Part shown: in pieces, positions 52,701-60,274 of the stretch | How the letters are laid out: each line of letters begins with the position of its first letter | Numbering within the stretch: position 1 is the first letter of the stretch | Assembly (NCBI RefSeq): GCF_001708305.1 | Contig: NZ_CP016953.1 | Coordinates: forward strand, 1,383,501 to 1,447,500 | Direction of reading: 5' to 3' | DNA: 64,000 bases | From: Streptococcus himalayensis | Lineage (GTDB): Bacteria; Bacillota; Bacilli; Lactobacillales; Streptococcaceae | The notes under the pieces: generated by a model | What the model was told of the DNA's origin: nothing | Databases searched by the model: none | The model's input: only the letters and a program-made list of their open reading frames with translations | Program-made: the position numbers and the translations under genes

Positions 52701-55535
52701 ACCGTTGATCTTCGCTTTAATGAAAGAGTCTTGATTGACCAAGCGACCTTCACCGTAGAAGGAAATCGAGTATCCAATGCTAGTCTAAATGCTGATTTGC
52801 GCACGGTTACCTTGACCTTGGAAGAAGAGCTAGAAAATGGTCAGACTGTATCTGTTGGTTACAGCAATGTCAAGGATAACGCTGCTGAAGCAAATATCAG
52901 TACAGGAACTGTGCAGACTACCTATTTCTCTGAAGGTCGTATTGAGGACATTAGCCATGTTCGTTTGGGAACCCCTCTCAAACAAGATGGGATTGAAGGA
53001 ACGGGCGAATTTAGTGTGACTGTTAAGACAACTCTGGACAAGCTAGGTCAAACACTTGCCCAACAAGGCGATGATTGGAAGTTGTCAGTTGATGATAATG
53101 GCCGTGTTCATTTTGCCGTGAAAGAATTGGAAGTCCAATCAGCACCTCATACAGATTTGAAACCAGATGATCGTGGCATGCCGGATAAGCTAATTGCCCC
53201 ACATGAAGAAGTCGTGATTACAGCCGTTCGAAATCGTAATGGTAGCTTACGTCTCTACCTCAATGGTGAAGTGCACAATACGGCGTATGACAAAACAAAG
53301 GTCAATGAATCTCTATCCATTGGAGATTTGACAGTCGGAACGACAGATTTTGCAGGTCGCATTGATCGCTTTATCCTAGAAAATCATGCCCATGATTTCA
53401 AATCAGCCGCAGCACTTCGGCAAGAAGTGGCTCCAAAACCTTACCTAGCAGCCATTGCTGGAGCGACAGTAACTGCTCCATCCTATGATGCAGATGATGG
53501 AGGAGTTGCTCGCCCAGTTTCGGCAGCCCTAGATGGAGATGCCAGAACCTATTGGGCAAGTGATCCAAATCAAGATAACCGCACTAGTCCGCAGAGCCTT
53601 ACTTTTACGCTAGCAGAGCCAAAAATGGTTGCTGGGGTTGATTACACACCACGCCATATTGCAAATGCGGTTGGAAATATTAAGAAAGCCTACATAGAAA
53701 CGAGCTTAGACGGAGAACATTGGACGCGTGCAGATCTTGTTGGAAAAAATGAGGAGAATATGATTCAGTTGAATCCTGCTCATACCGACAAGCAATCACT
53801 TCAATTTGCTCCAGTAATGGCTAAGTATGTACGATTGACAGCTACAGAAACAGCTCACTGGCAGGCTTCAAGTGTTAATAAGGTTGTTGCAGCAGCAGAA
53901 GTGGCCCTAGTAGAGCAAGTAATGCCAGAAATAACAGAGACACCAACTTATAATTATCTGTACAATGCCCTTGTTGAGGCCGCAGGTGTTAAAGAGAAGA
54001 GCTATACAGCAGAAAGTTATGCAACATTGGTAGCAGCAGTTCAAGCAGGTAGTGCAGCCTTGACATCTGAGGATCAAGAGACCTTGGATCGCCACTACGA
54101 GGCGGTCAAGGCAGCCCTAGCTCATTTAGAGAAAGTTGCTGAAACACCAGTAATCGAAATGCACCATTCCGTGGGTGACATTCCAGCCCCAACGGTATCC
54201 GAAAAACCAACGCTAGAGTTGCACCACTCCGTAGGTGATGTTTCAGCCCCAACCGTTTCTGAAAAACCAATTCTAGAATTGCACCATTCCGTAGGCGATG
54301 TTCCCGCCCCAACCGTTTCTGAAAAACCAATTCTAGAATTGCACCATTCCGTAGGTGATGTTGCAGCCCCAACAGTTTCTGAGAAACCAACCTTGGAATT
54401 GCACCATTCCGTAGGTGATGTTCCAGCCCCAACCGTTTCTGAAAAACCAATTTTGGAATTGCATCATTCCTTAGGTGATGTTGCAGCCCCAACAGTTTCT
54501 GAGAAACCAACCTTGGAATTGCATCATTCGGTAGGTGATGTTGCGGCTCCAACAGTTTCCGAGAAACCAACCTTGGAATTGCATCACTCCGTAGGTGACG
54601 TTGCAGCCCCAACTGTTTCTGAGAAACCAACGCTGGAATTGCACCATTCCGTAGGCGACGTTCCAGCGCCAACCGTTTCTGAGAAACCAACGCTAGAATT
54701 GCACCACTCCGTAGGTGATGTTGCAGCCCCAACCGTTTCTGAGAAACCAACGTTGAAATTGCATCACTCCGTAGGTGACGTTGCGGCTCCAACGGTATCC
54801 GAAAAACCAACGCTAGAATTGCATCACGCAGTGGGTGGAACTGTTGCCGACAAACCGACACTTGAGTTAGGTAATGTAGTGAGTGCCACCCCAGCGCCAA
54901 CTGTTGAGGATAAGATGATGGGCTTGGTTCACGAAGGAACACAGCTGAAGGTTGTTGGTTCCGTTGCTGCCTTGAACGGTGCTACCAAGTTAAGAGTTCG
55001 TCCAATGACTTCAACAGCACCTGCATTGGAAAACCAAAACTATGAATTGTACGATGTGACTCTTTATAATGAAAAAGACGAACCGGTGCAAATCAAGGGA
55101 GAAGTAACCGTTGTCCTTCCAAGTAAAGGTAAAGTGGATAAGGTCTACTATGTTCTTAACAATATGACAGAAAGTCTGCCATTTATCCAAAATGCGGATC
55201 AGACAGAAGTCATGTTTAAGGTTACTCACTTTAGCCAATATGCACTTGTTTACGCCAAAGGTGAGTCTGCACCAGTGGTGAATGGAGTGGCGGTAAAACC
55301 AGTCAATACTACTTCAGCTGTGCAACCAGGTATTCAATTGCTTGCAAATGACAAGAAGGATGAAAAGATGGAAGCTCAAAGCATGCCAGCAGATAAGATG
55401 ATGGCAGACAAAGAGATGAAGTCTGAACAGTCCTTGCCAAATACAAGCAGTGCAGAGTCCGCACTTGGTTTAGCAGGTCTTGTTTTAATGGCGATGGGAG
55501 CTAGTGCTCTGAAGCCTAGAAACAAAGATGCGTAA
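49743..55535 (+). CDS. Cell-wall glycoside hydrolase (GH36/clan-D-like) with CBM32 and lectin-like modules
   Basis: The 1930-residue protein has a YSIRK-like signal (RRRYAIRTLAVGTCSVMIGA), an F5/8-type (CBM32) module (about 157-303), a TIM-barrel glycosidase of melibiase type with FVVDDGWQDMD (about 564-574), INYWKLDG (nucleophile Asp about 664) and NSSDVDYEDN (possible acid/base about 744), a Big-like module, a LamG/sialidase-lectin-like module (about 1060-1220), a second F5/8 module (about 1235-1390), a FIVAR-like segment, eleven 20-residue repeats and a C-terminal sorting signal. It likely trims alpha-linked Gal or GalNAc from host glycans. The sorting motif is LPNTS, not LPXTG. A perfect cre site suggests glucose repression. 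Confidence 0.82.
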   Translation: MKASSKELFEKRRRYAIRTLAVGTCSVMIGAFLLSQNQLIAAEEVTEAEGANASRELESGRENAGNTLDTSYAAPAASPEMTNPSEANQAENQKIDIGNDSVAHHYTIENGVLRTESIENKLTKEKVEFAADSKEFNVRFKSDEVAEPISAEPLSTDKESWTVRSNSVASETSMTEGPARLAVDNNPNTIWHTNWGAGTGPQGTLPAHVELEFPQAKHIKTLAYLPRQVGTNGDAKEYKIYAKMGESAEYQEVKNGRLEPYPNKEWQFIDLGDLLAVRALKFEVISTQNGNSYGAAAELDVSEKSVTELQLEAERRRKEYAERVQRLEDKHSISMKNLRVKKDGVKTEQTAEGQRTTFTFLPYHYQGKTLNLRYVVDLKNDAKFMQSHLEIAAPEGQEDLAIDTIDLQSYKLKGDEKIWKLPKQADIAEMAGFNGFYAGLGQPVYVKSFYTGSEFPVAWNTVDDTETLYSRYYSGKSLNQLTKNKDGYYETWNTVLGVARSDDYQVLQQDFYKYIQAIGQDTYYRKQYNSWFDHMLNINAKNIQNSFNEIEKGFTNGGVAPLDSFVVDDGWQDMDTLWDFNTKFPNKLYDSSKQAQRLGSNFGLWMGPQGGYSQPGHLADALVRQNKGSKHAGVVYIGDKRYVEGLNNLYADYEDKFGINYWKLDGLLLNPRPDTDPNGNFIGGGYKNMYSMTEAHERWIGLYNTIRKSAKDPSKMWINLTSYITPSPWYLQWVNSIWMQNSSDVDYEDNVKRGEYASLDFGNDANEAITYRDDRYEELINLRKWQLPFSNIYNHDPVYGNTSHSAKRIEPNGDYRPPIEFSTDDLRNYLYMLGTRGTGFWEFYYSYNKMDDAKWQVNGEAVNWIESNFETLKHARFHGGKPGHGEVYGYSAWNEDSGILSIRNPINRKQSYTVRLDRLIGVPENMAAMYRTTVLGDKRHDKAGVTNYNEEVTVELEPYESLVFQYSKKKDETSATVENAKATSSRTVDLRFNERVLIDQATFTVEGNRVSNASLNADLRTVTLTLEEELENGQTVSVGYSNVKDNAAEANISTGTVQTTYFSEGRIEDISHVRLGTPLKQDGIEGTGEFSVTVKTTLDKLGQTLAQQGDDWKLSVDDNGRVHFAVKELEVQSAPHTDLKPDDRGMPDKLIAPHEEVVITAVRNRNGSLRLYLNGEVHNTAYDKTKVNESLSIGDLTVGTTDFAGRIDRFILENHAHDFKSAAALRQEVAPKPYLAAIAGATVTAPSYDADDGGVARPVSAALDGDARTYWASDPNQDNRTSPQSLTFTLAEPKMVAGVDYTPRHIANAVGNIKKAYIETSLDGEHWTRADLVGKNEENMIQLNPAHTDKQSLQFAPVMAKYVRLTATETAHWQASSVNKVVAAAEVALVEQVMPEITETPTYNYLYNALVEAAGVKEKSYTAESYATLVAAVQAGSAALTSEDQETLDRHYEAVKAALAHLEKVAETPVIEMHHSVGDIPAPTVSEKPTLELHHSVGDVSAPTVSEKPILELHHSVGDVPAPTVSEKPILELHHSVGDVAAPTVSEKPTLELHHSVGDVPAPTVSEKPILELHHSLGDVAAPTVSEKPTLELHHSVGDVAAPTVSEKPTLELHHSVGDVAAPTVSEKPTLELHHSVGDVPAPTVSEKPTLELHHSVGDVAAPTVSEKPTLKLHHSVGDVAAPTVSEKPTLELHHAVGGTVADKPTLELGNVVSATPAPTVEDKMMGLVHEGTQLKVVGSVAALNGATKLRVRPMTSTAPALENQNYELYDVTLYNEKDEPVQIKGEVTVVLPSKGKVDKVYYVLNNMTESLPFIQNADQTEVMFKVTHFSQYALVYAKGESAPVVNGVAVKPVNTTSAVQPGIQLLANDKKDEKMEAQSMPADKMMADKEMKSEQSLPNTSSAESALGLAGLVLMAMGASALKPRNKDA
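54147..54806 (+). repeat. Eleven 60-bp repeats encoding PTLELHHSVGDVPAPTVSEK-type units
   Basis: The 20-residue unit repeats eleven times, with a degenerate twelfth. Each has a HH pair and acidic residues. Copies differ at many silent sites, unlike the adhesin repeats, so they have not been recently homogenised. Confidence 0.95.
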
Positions 55536-55546
55536 TACTCCATAAG

Positions 55547-55581
55547 AAAATCCTCTCTAGAAACTCTAGGGAGGATTTTTT
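55547..55581 (+). terminator. Terminator of the glycosidase gene
   Basis: AAAATCCTCTCTAG pairs with CTAGGGAGGATTTT (one mismatch) and is followed by TT. Confidence 0.85.
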
Positions 55582-55669
55582 GAAGGGTAAACATTTATAT
55601 TGTCTTTGTCCTTATGGTTGAGCCTGTCTTGAAATAACCAGTGAATTACATAAATTTAATGGTTTTGTG

Positions 55670-56470
55670 TTATTTTTTAAGGTCATAATCTTGTAGAATT
55701 TCAATGCTCTCAATTTTCACATCTGTTTTTGGTTTGTCGCGCTCGTCTGTTTCACTAGCGGCAATTTTATCAACGATATCCATGCCTTCGAGGACTTGTC
55801 CAAAAACAGTATAATTTCCATCTAAGCTAGGATTTCCACCATTTTGATAGGCTTCAATTATGGCTTTTGGATATTTTTGAGGATCGAGTGTGTTTGTCTG
55901 GTTTTGCTTATTTTGGTTGATGAAAAATTGACTGCCGTTGGTATCTGCCCCAGCATTTGCCATGGCAAGAGCCCCGCGAATGTTGTAGAGATAAGGTGAA
56001 ATCTCATTTTTGAAACCTTGCCCGCTATCGATACTCGCATCTTTTCCAGCCCAGATGGATTCTCCGCCTGTTCCATTGCCTTTGGGGTCACCCGTTTGAA
56101 TCATAAAGTCTTGAATGATACGGTGGAAAATCACACCATTATAGTAGCCTTCCTTGGCATGGGTCAGAAAATTTTCAACTGCCAGTGGTGCATAGGTCGG
56201 GAACAGTTTGATTCGAATCGCACCTTCGCTAGTCTTGATCGCTACTTCTGCCTGATCCTTTTCAACCTTATCTGTTAATTGAGGGAAGACAGCATGTTTG
56301 TTAGTTAGAGCATCTTCAAGCTCCTTGGCGTATTGTTCGGATTCCTTATTGCGCGATTCTGCAGCAAGGCTAGAATCCACATATTCATCACCACGCAGAG
56401 CTCGTTGAACATCTGTGCATCCCCAGAGAAACAGACTGCTAGCAGCGGTTAATAGAAGTAATTTTTTCAT
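55670..56470 (-). CDS. slrA: Peptidyl-prolyl cis-trans isomerase lipoprotein (SlrA-type cyclophilin)
   Basis: The 266-residue lipoprotein begins KKLLLLTAASSLFLWGC, with a lipobox whose Cys is lipidated, followed by a cyclophilin domain (IRIKLFPTYAPLAVENFLTH, FHRIIQDFMIQTGDP, GALAMANAGADTNGSQFFIN). It isomerises proline bonds in exported proteins at the outer membrane face; pneumococcal SlrA contributes to colonisation. AAAGGAAAC precedes ATG 56470; the frame extends upstream but without ribosome site. The insert between HRI and GNG is usual for the Gram-positive lipoproteins. Confidence 0.9.
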   Translation of the reverse strand: MKKLLLLTAASSLFLWGCTDVQRALRGDEYVDSSLAAESRNKESEQYAKELEDALTNKHAVFPQLTDKVEKDQAEVAIKTSEGAIRIKLFPTYAPLAVENFLTHAKEGYYNGVIFHRIIQDFMIQTGDPKGNGTGGESIWAGKDASIDSGQGFKNEISPYLYNIRGALAMANAGADTNGSQFFINQNKQNQTNTLDPQKYPKAIIEAYQNGGNPSLDGNYTVFGQVLEGMDIVDKIAASETDERDKPKTDVKIESIEILQDYDLKK

Positions 56471-56711
56471 AAGTTTCCTTTCTTGTTTATGGATTAGTCC
56501 TATTGTAGCACGAATCTCATTCTTTTTCAAAAAGTTCACCAAAAAGAATAGTTTTTATCAGAAAAATTGTTATAATGATAGTTAAAAGATGGTGGGATAC
56601 ACTCTAGTTTTGAGAAGTGTGAGGTGTTTACGTCGGACTATTTTTGAAGAAGTGCTGCTCACATATTTTGTTAGATATGAGAAGTTAATCACTAGAAAAG
56701 GAGGGGGAGCC

Positions 56712-57041
56712 ATGGAAAGTTATAGCCATTATCCTGGAGCCATATTGCTAGTAGGACTTTTTCTGCTGGGATTAGCTTGGATCATTCTTAAGTCCGCAAA
56801 AGAAGAGTTCAAAAATAATGCAGCTCCCAAGGAGGAGTATGCAGCCCGTCTTGTCGGAAAACGGACTTATCTCGGTCGTGGGCGCTATGCTTCGACGACG
56901 TATTATTTGACCTTTGAGTGGAATCAGGGTGAGCGAAGGGAATTTTGTGTCGATGGAGAGGTTTACGGTCTGCTGGCGGAGGGAGATGTAGGAGACTTAA
57001 TCTTTCAAGGAACTCGTTTGATTGATTTTCGTAGAAATTAG
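56712..57041 (+). CDS. DUF2500-like membrane protein
   Basis: The 109-residue protein has one N-terminal helix (ILLVGLFLLGLAWIILKSA, about 10-28) and a C-terminal beta-rich domain (AARLVGKRTYLGRGRYASTT, then YYLTFEWNQGERREFCVDGE, ... GDLIFQGTRLIDFRR) typical of DUF2500. Function unknown. AGGAGGGGGAGCC is directly before ATG 56712, preferred over upstream in-frame starts. It is monocistronic. Confidence 0.75.
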   Translation: MESYSHYPGAILLVGLFLLGLAWIILKSAKEEFKNNAAPKEEYAARLVGKRTYLGRGRYASTTYYLTFEWNQGERREFCVDGEVYGLLAEGDVGDLIFQGTRLIDFRRN

Positions 57042-57222
57042 CTTCCTTAAAATTCTTTGTTTTTATTGTCAATACTATCTTTGGCTCATGCGAAGAACCT
57101 TTGTCAATCATCTGTTGGCTGAAATTCTCGGAAATAGTGTATAATGGAAAAGCAAGTGACCTGCTAGGGCTGTGTATTTCCCAGTAGGAAAGCTGCGAGT
57201 AAAGAGAAAATGAGGAAATAAG

Positions 57223-57636
57223 ATGATTAAAGCCCTAGAATTATACCTAGTCACAGATGGAAATGGCCAAGAAGCAGTTGAATTTTATCGGGAAGTCTTC
57301 CATGCGGAAGTTATTTCTTCTTTGACCTGGGGAGAGCAAGTACCAGATTGTCCAGCCGATCGTGCTCATTTATTGATGAACGCACAGTTGAAGATTGGCG
57401 AGCAACGACTTATGATTTCAGATGAAAATCCAGATTTTGACTACAAGCATGGCTATAACATGACAGGGGCGATTATTGTCGATCGAGTAGAAGATGCCCA
57501 AGAAATTTATGAAAAATTGAGCCAAGGGGCTCGTAAAATTCATCTAGAATTGCAAGAAACTTTTTGGAGTCCAGCCTATGCGAATTTAGAAGATCGCTTT
57601 GGTATGATGTGGCAGATTTCAACGGAGGTGGGATAA
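57223..57636 (+). CDS. VOC-superfamily protein (PhnB/YjdN-like)
   Basis: The 137-residue protein matches the PhnB-type glyoxalase/bleomycin-resistance fold (LELYLVTDGNGQEAVEFYRE VFHAE..., ending ETFWSPAYANLEDRFGMMWQ). These proteins are annotated as 3-demethylubiquinone methyltransferase-like but have no settled role in streptococci. AGGAAATAAG precedes the ATG. The next gene starts 3 bp after its stop, so they form a two-gene unit. Confidence 0.8.
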   Translation: MIKALELYLVTDGNGQEAVEFYREVFHAEVISSLTWGEQVPDCPADRAHLLMNAQLKIGEQRLMISDENPDFDYKHGYNMTGAIIVDRVEDAQEIYEKLSQGARKIHLELQETFWSPAYANLEDRFGMMWQISTEVG

Positions 57637-57639
57637 GCC

Positions 57640-58179
57640 ATGACGACTAAAGAGCAGGTGTATCAACTTTACAAAGACCATGCATCTATGCCGTATATTG
57701 CTCCAGATCGAGACTTAGCGACCTGGCTATTGGACGCTAAGCCTGTTCCTAAGCGAAATATGGAACCTTTGGCAGACGGACTATTGGCAGGAGACATCAT
57801 TCTGTTGTGGCGAATTCAGTTTGATACCTTTACAACGGATTCGGTGTTTCCTAAGTATTTTGAGTACACTTACGGAATTTATGCTCCAAAACATTTGGCA
57901 GATTTGGTGGCAAACGGCTACGCTGTTGTCGAAACAGCCTTTGATTCGCTGGATCATCTCAATGCCACTATGAAGAAAAGTATTCTAAAAACCAAGGGTG
58001 TGACGGGCTTGTCTAAGATGAAGGCAGCAGATTTAGACGCTGCTTTAAAAGAACATTTTTCGGAAGAAGACTTGGCGGCAACCTTTAGCATTCGTGGCTA
58101 TAAACTGACGGCTAAGGGAGAAAACGCATTGGCTGAAAATCAGGACGTCATTGACCGTCATCCTAAGAAGAAATTTTGA
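57640..58179 (+). CDS. Conserved-looking protein of unknown function
   Basis: The 179-residue soluble protein (MTTKEQVYQLYKDHASMPYI ... GYKLTAKGENALAENQDVID) has a SAP/HTH-like C-terminal half (LKTKGVTGLSKMKAADLDAA, LKEHFSEEDLAATF). No family is named with confidence. GGAGGTGGG overlaps the preceding stop, indicating coupled translation with the VOC protein. Confidence 0.65.
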   Translation: MTTKEQVYQLYKDHASMPYIAPDRDLATWLLDAKPVPKRNMEPLADGLLAGDIILLWRIQFDTFTTDSVFPKYFEYTYGIYAPKHLADLVANGYAVVETAFDSLDHLNATMKKSILKTKGVTGLSKMKAADLDAALKEHFSEEDLAATFSIRGYKLTAKGENALAENQDVIDRHPKKKF

Positions 58180-58212
58180 GTTTGGGACAATATCCCAACC
58201 TTAAATAGAAAA

Positions 58213-58263
58213 AGCGAACAAAACTAGTTTTCTGACCTAAGAATTCTGCCTTGTTCGTTTTTT
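58213..58263 (+). terminator. Terminator after the hypothetical gene
   Basis: CGAACAA pairs with TTGTTCG across a ~29-base loop, followed by TTTTTT. Confidence 0.65.
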
Positions 58264-58370
58264 GTGTCTAATGTGGGAGTGGGGCTCAATCGTGAATTCA
58301 TAGAAATCGATTATCCTCACTCCTTTTTTTCTAGGTTCAACCGAAACTAATCCACTGGCTTCGTTTACTC

Positions 58371-58551
58371 ATACTCATTAAATTTCAAAAATATCCATCC
58401 CATATATAAAAATTTATTTTCTATGAAATGAAGTGGGTTAGGTAAGAAAAACGTGATGCTTTTTCAGCAGGTGAAAAGGGCAGTAACAAAAAAGAGGTAG
58501 GAAACATCTAAGAAACTCACCAAATCGCTAACTTTGATTTTCATTGAGTAT
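58371..58551 (-). repeat. Dispersed repeat family A, copy 4 (inverted)
   Basis: Begins ATACTCATTAAATTTCAAAA and ends TTTGATTTTCATTGAGTAT; same unit as 8474-8658 read on the other strand. Confidence 0.7.
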
Positions 58552-59013
58552 TACATACCCGCATGTTGATTAGCTTATACAACTTTCAATTGTGAAAGGT
58601 TGGAAATAAGGCTAGCGAAACGTTCGCCAGCCTCTTTTAATAGAATGATGATTTATCAACGTTTTACAAACCAGGCAACGACTGCACTAAACTGTTCAAT
58701 CTGCAAAACTCATGAGGTCAGGGACTTTTGTCCCAGCCTTGATACCGAATTTCAAAAATCAAACTCTACTTATTCTAACCTCTTTTGCATTATAGGTATT
58801 CGGTAGCTCCACTGAGTCGTTTTTGAGCGAGGCTCTGCTAGTGCATAGTTGTAAAAAACTAGTTACAACAAGGTGACAAAGGATGAAAATGGTGACAAAT
58901 ATTTCTAAATATTACACGAAAAAGACAGTTCAGTAAAAAGAGCAGAAAAAGTCTAGCTAATCCTAAAAATTGTGGTATGATAGTTTTGTACTAAGAGAAA
59001 GAGGAATATTTTC
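58552..59013 (+). other. Upstream region of the sip gene
   Basis: No gene. A terminator-like hairpin GGCTAGCGAA/TTCGCCAGCC followed by TCTTTT lies at 58610-58638. An extended -10 TGGTATGAT is at 58973-58981, before AAGAGGAAT and the sip ATG. TTGTAA and TTACAA flank an 8-bp spacer near 58850 and could be a regulator site. Confidence 0.45.
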
Positions 59014-60162
59014 ATGAAATTCAAAATGAACAAAAAAGCCTTGCTTTTTTCTACCCTAGCCTTATCATTTGCACCAACAATCAGTGCACAAGCAGAAGAA
59101 GTAGCACAAAATTGGGTGCCGCGTTCTGTTGAGGAAATTAAGGCAGACATGATGCGTAGCGAAAACAAACAAAGCTACACGGTCAAATACGGAGATACAT
59201 TGAGCACGATTGCAGAAGCTTTCGGTCTGGATATGAATGTGCTTGCAAATATCAATAAAATTGCAAATGTAAACTTGATTTATCCTGATACAGTTCTCAC
59301 GATTACCTCAAATGATCAAAATCAGATTACAGGAGTTGAAATTCAAACGCCAGCAACTGCCCCAGCTGCAGAGCAAGTGACGGCACAAGTTGACTTAGAT
59401 AGCAATAAAGTCGTTGTCAATGACCAAGCGGTAGTTGTAGAAGATGTGACCAAGCCAGTCACAGAAGTCCCAGCATCCGTAGCAACAAATGTGTCAGAAT
59501 CGACTGAAGTTTCAACAACTTCTGAACAGCCAGCAGAGCTTCCATCAAGCTCAGCAGAAGCGGTAGTAGCACCAGAGGTGCCAGAAGTACCAGCAGTTTC
59601 TGAACAACCAGCGGAACTTCCAGCAGCTGCAGAAGAAACACCAGCTGTTCCAAATGAATCTACAGCGGCTGAAGTTCCAGCACCAGAGGTGGCAGAACCA
59701 GCAGCAGTTGAAATTCCAGCTCCAGCTGCAGAGAAAGCTGCCCCAGCTCCAAGCCAGCCAGCCTACAATGCTCCAGCAGCAACAGACTATGCAGGTATTG
59801 CTTCTGCAAATCCTCAAAATGCAGGTCTTCGCCCACAAACAGCAGCCTTTAAAGAAGAAGTTGCTAGTGCCTATGGCATTACCTCCTTTAGTCTTTACCG
59901 TCCAGGTGATAGTGGTGACCACGGAAAAGGCTTAGCAGTTGACTTTATGGTTGGAAATAATACAGCTCTTGGAGATCAAGTGGCAGACTACGCAACGAGC
60001 AATATGGCAAGTAGAGGTATTTCTTATGTCATTTGGAAACAGCGTTTTTATGCACCTTACCCAAGTATCTACGGACCAGCCAATACATGGAACCCAATGG
60101 AGGATCGAGGTAGCATCACTGAGAACCACTTTGACCACGTTCATGTATCAATGAATCCATAA
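59014..60162 (+). CDS. sip: Surface immunogenic protein Sip homologue (LysM plus C-terminal peptidase-like domain)
   Basis: The 382-residue secreted protein has a signal peptide (cleavage near AQA, about 28), NWVPRSVEEIKADMMR, a LysM module (SYTVKYGDTLSTIAEAFGLD, about 53-97) that binds peptidoglycan, a long Pro/Ala/Glu-rich linker, and a C-terminal domain (about 255-382) with FSLYRPGDSGDHGKGLAVDF and NHFDHVHVS. The H-x6-D and HxH pattern resembles M15-type zinc peptidases. It closely follows the layout of S. agalactiae Sip, a conserved protective surface antigen. No anchor motif; wall retention would be through LysM. Confidence 0.88.
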   Translation: MKFKMNKKALLFSTLALSFAPTISAQAEEVAQNWVPRSVEEIKADMMRSENKQSYTVKYGDTLSTIAEAFGLDMNVLANINKIANVNLIYPDTVLTITSNDQNQITGVEIQTPATAPAAEQVTAQVDLDSNKVVVNDQAVVVEDVTKPVTEVPASVATNVSESTEVSTTSEQPAELPSSSAEAVVAPEVPEVPAVSEQPAELPAAAEETPAVPNESTAAEVPAPEVAEPAAVEIPAPAAEKAAPAPSQPAYNAPAATDYAGIASANPQNAGLRPQTAAFKEEVASAYGITSFSLYRPGDSGDHGKGLAVDFMVGNNTALGDQVADYATSNMASRGISYVIWKQRFYAPYPSIYGPANTWNPMEDRGSITENHFDHVHVSMNP

Positions 60163-60173
60163 AGGATATTAGG

Positions 60174-60206
60174 AACCTTGGAAGGCTAACTTTCCGAGGT
60201 TTTTTG
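60174..60206 (+). terminator. Terminator of sip
   Basis: AACCTTGGAA pairs with TTCCGAGGTT (one mismatch) and is followed by TTTTT. Confidence 0.75.
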
Positions 60207-60259
60207 ATTTGTCTTGAGAAAGCGCACTCCCATTTCCAAGTGAATTCAAGAATAAAATA

Positions 60260-60268
60260 TGGTATAAT
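60260..60268 (+). promoter_or_regulatory. Extended -10 promoter of ftsK (leaderless)
   Basis: TGGTATAAT ends six bases before ATG 60275, with no Shine-Dalgarno in between. Confidence 0.6.
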
Positions 60269-60274
60269 GAAAAT

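Noticed and set aside
54106..54942. A 278-codon minus-strand frame over the 60-bp repeats of the glycosidase
   Set aside because: Same cause: a repeat unit divisible by three without stops on the antisense strand; no start signals.
59551..59935. Minus- and plus-frame ORFs within the sip linker
   Set aside because: Shadows of the low-complexity Pro/Ala linker; Trp/Cys- or Gln/Leu-rich translations without start signals.
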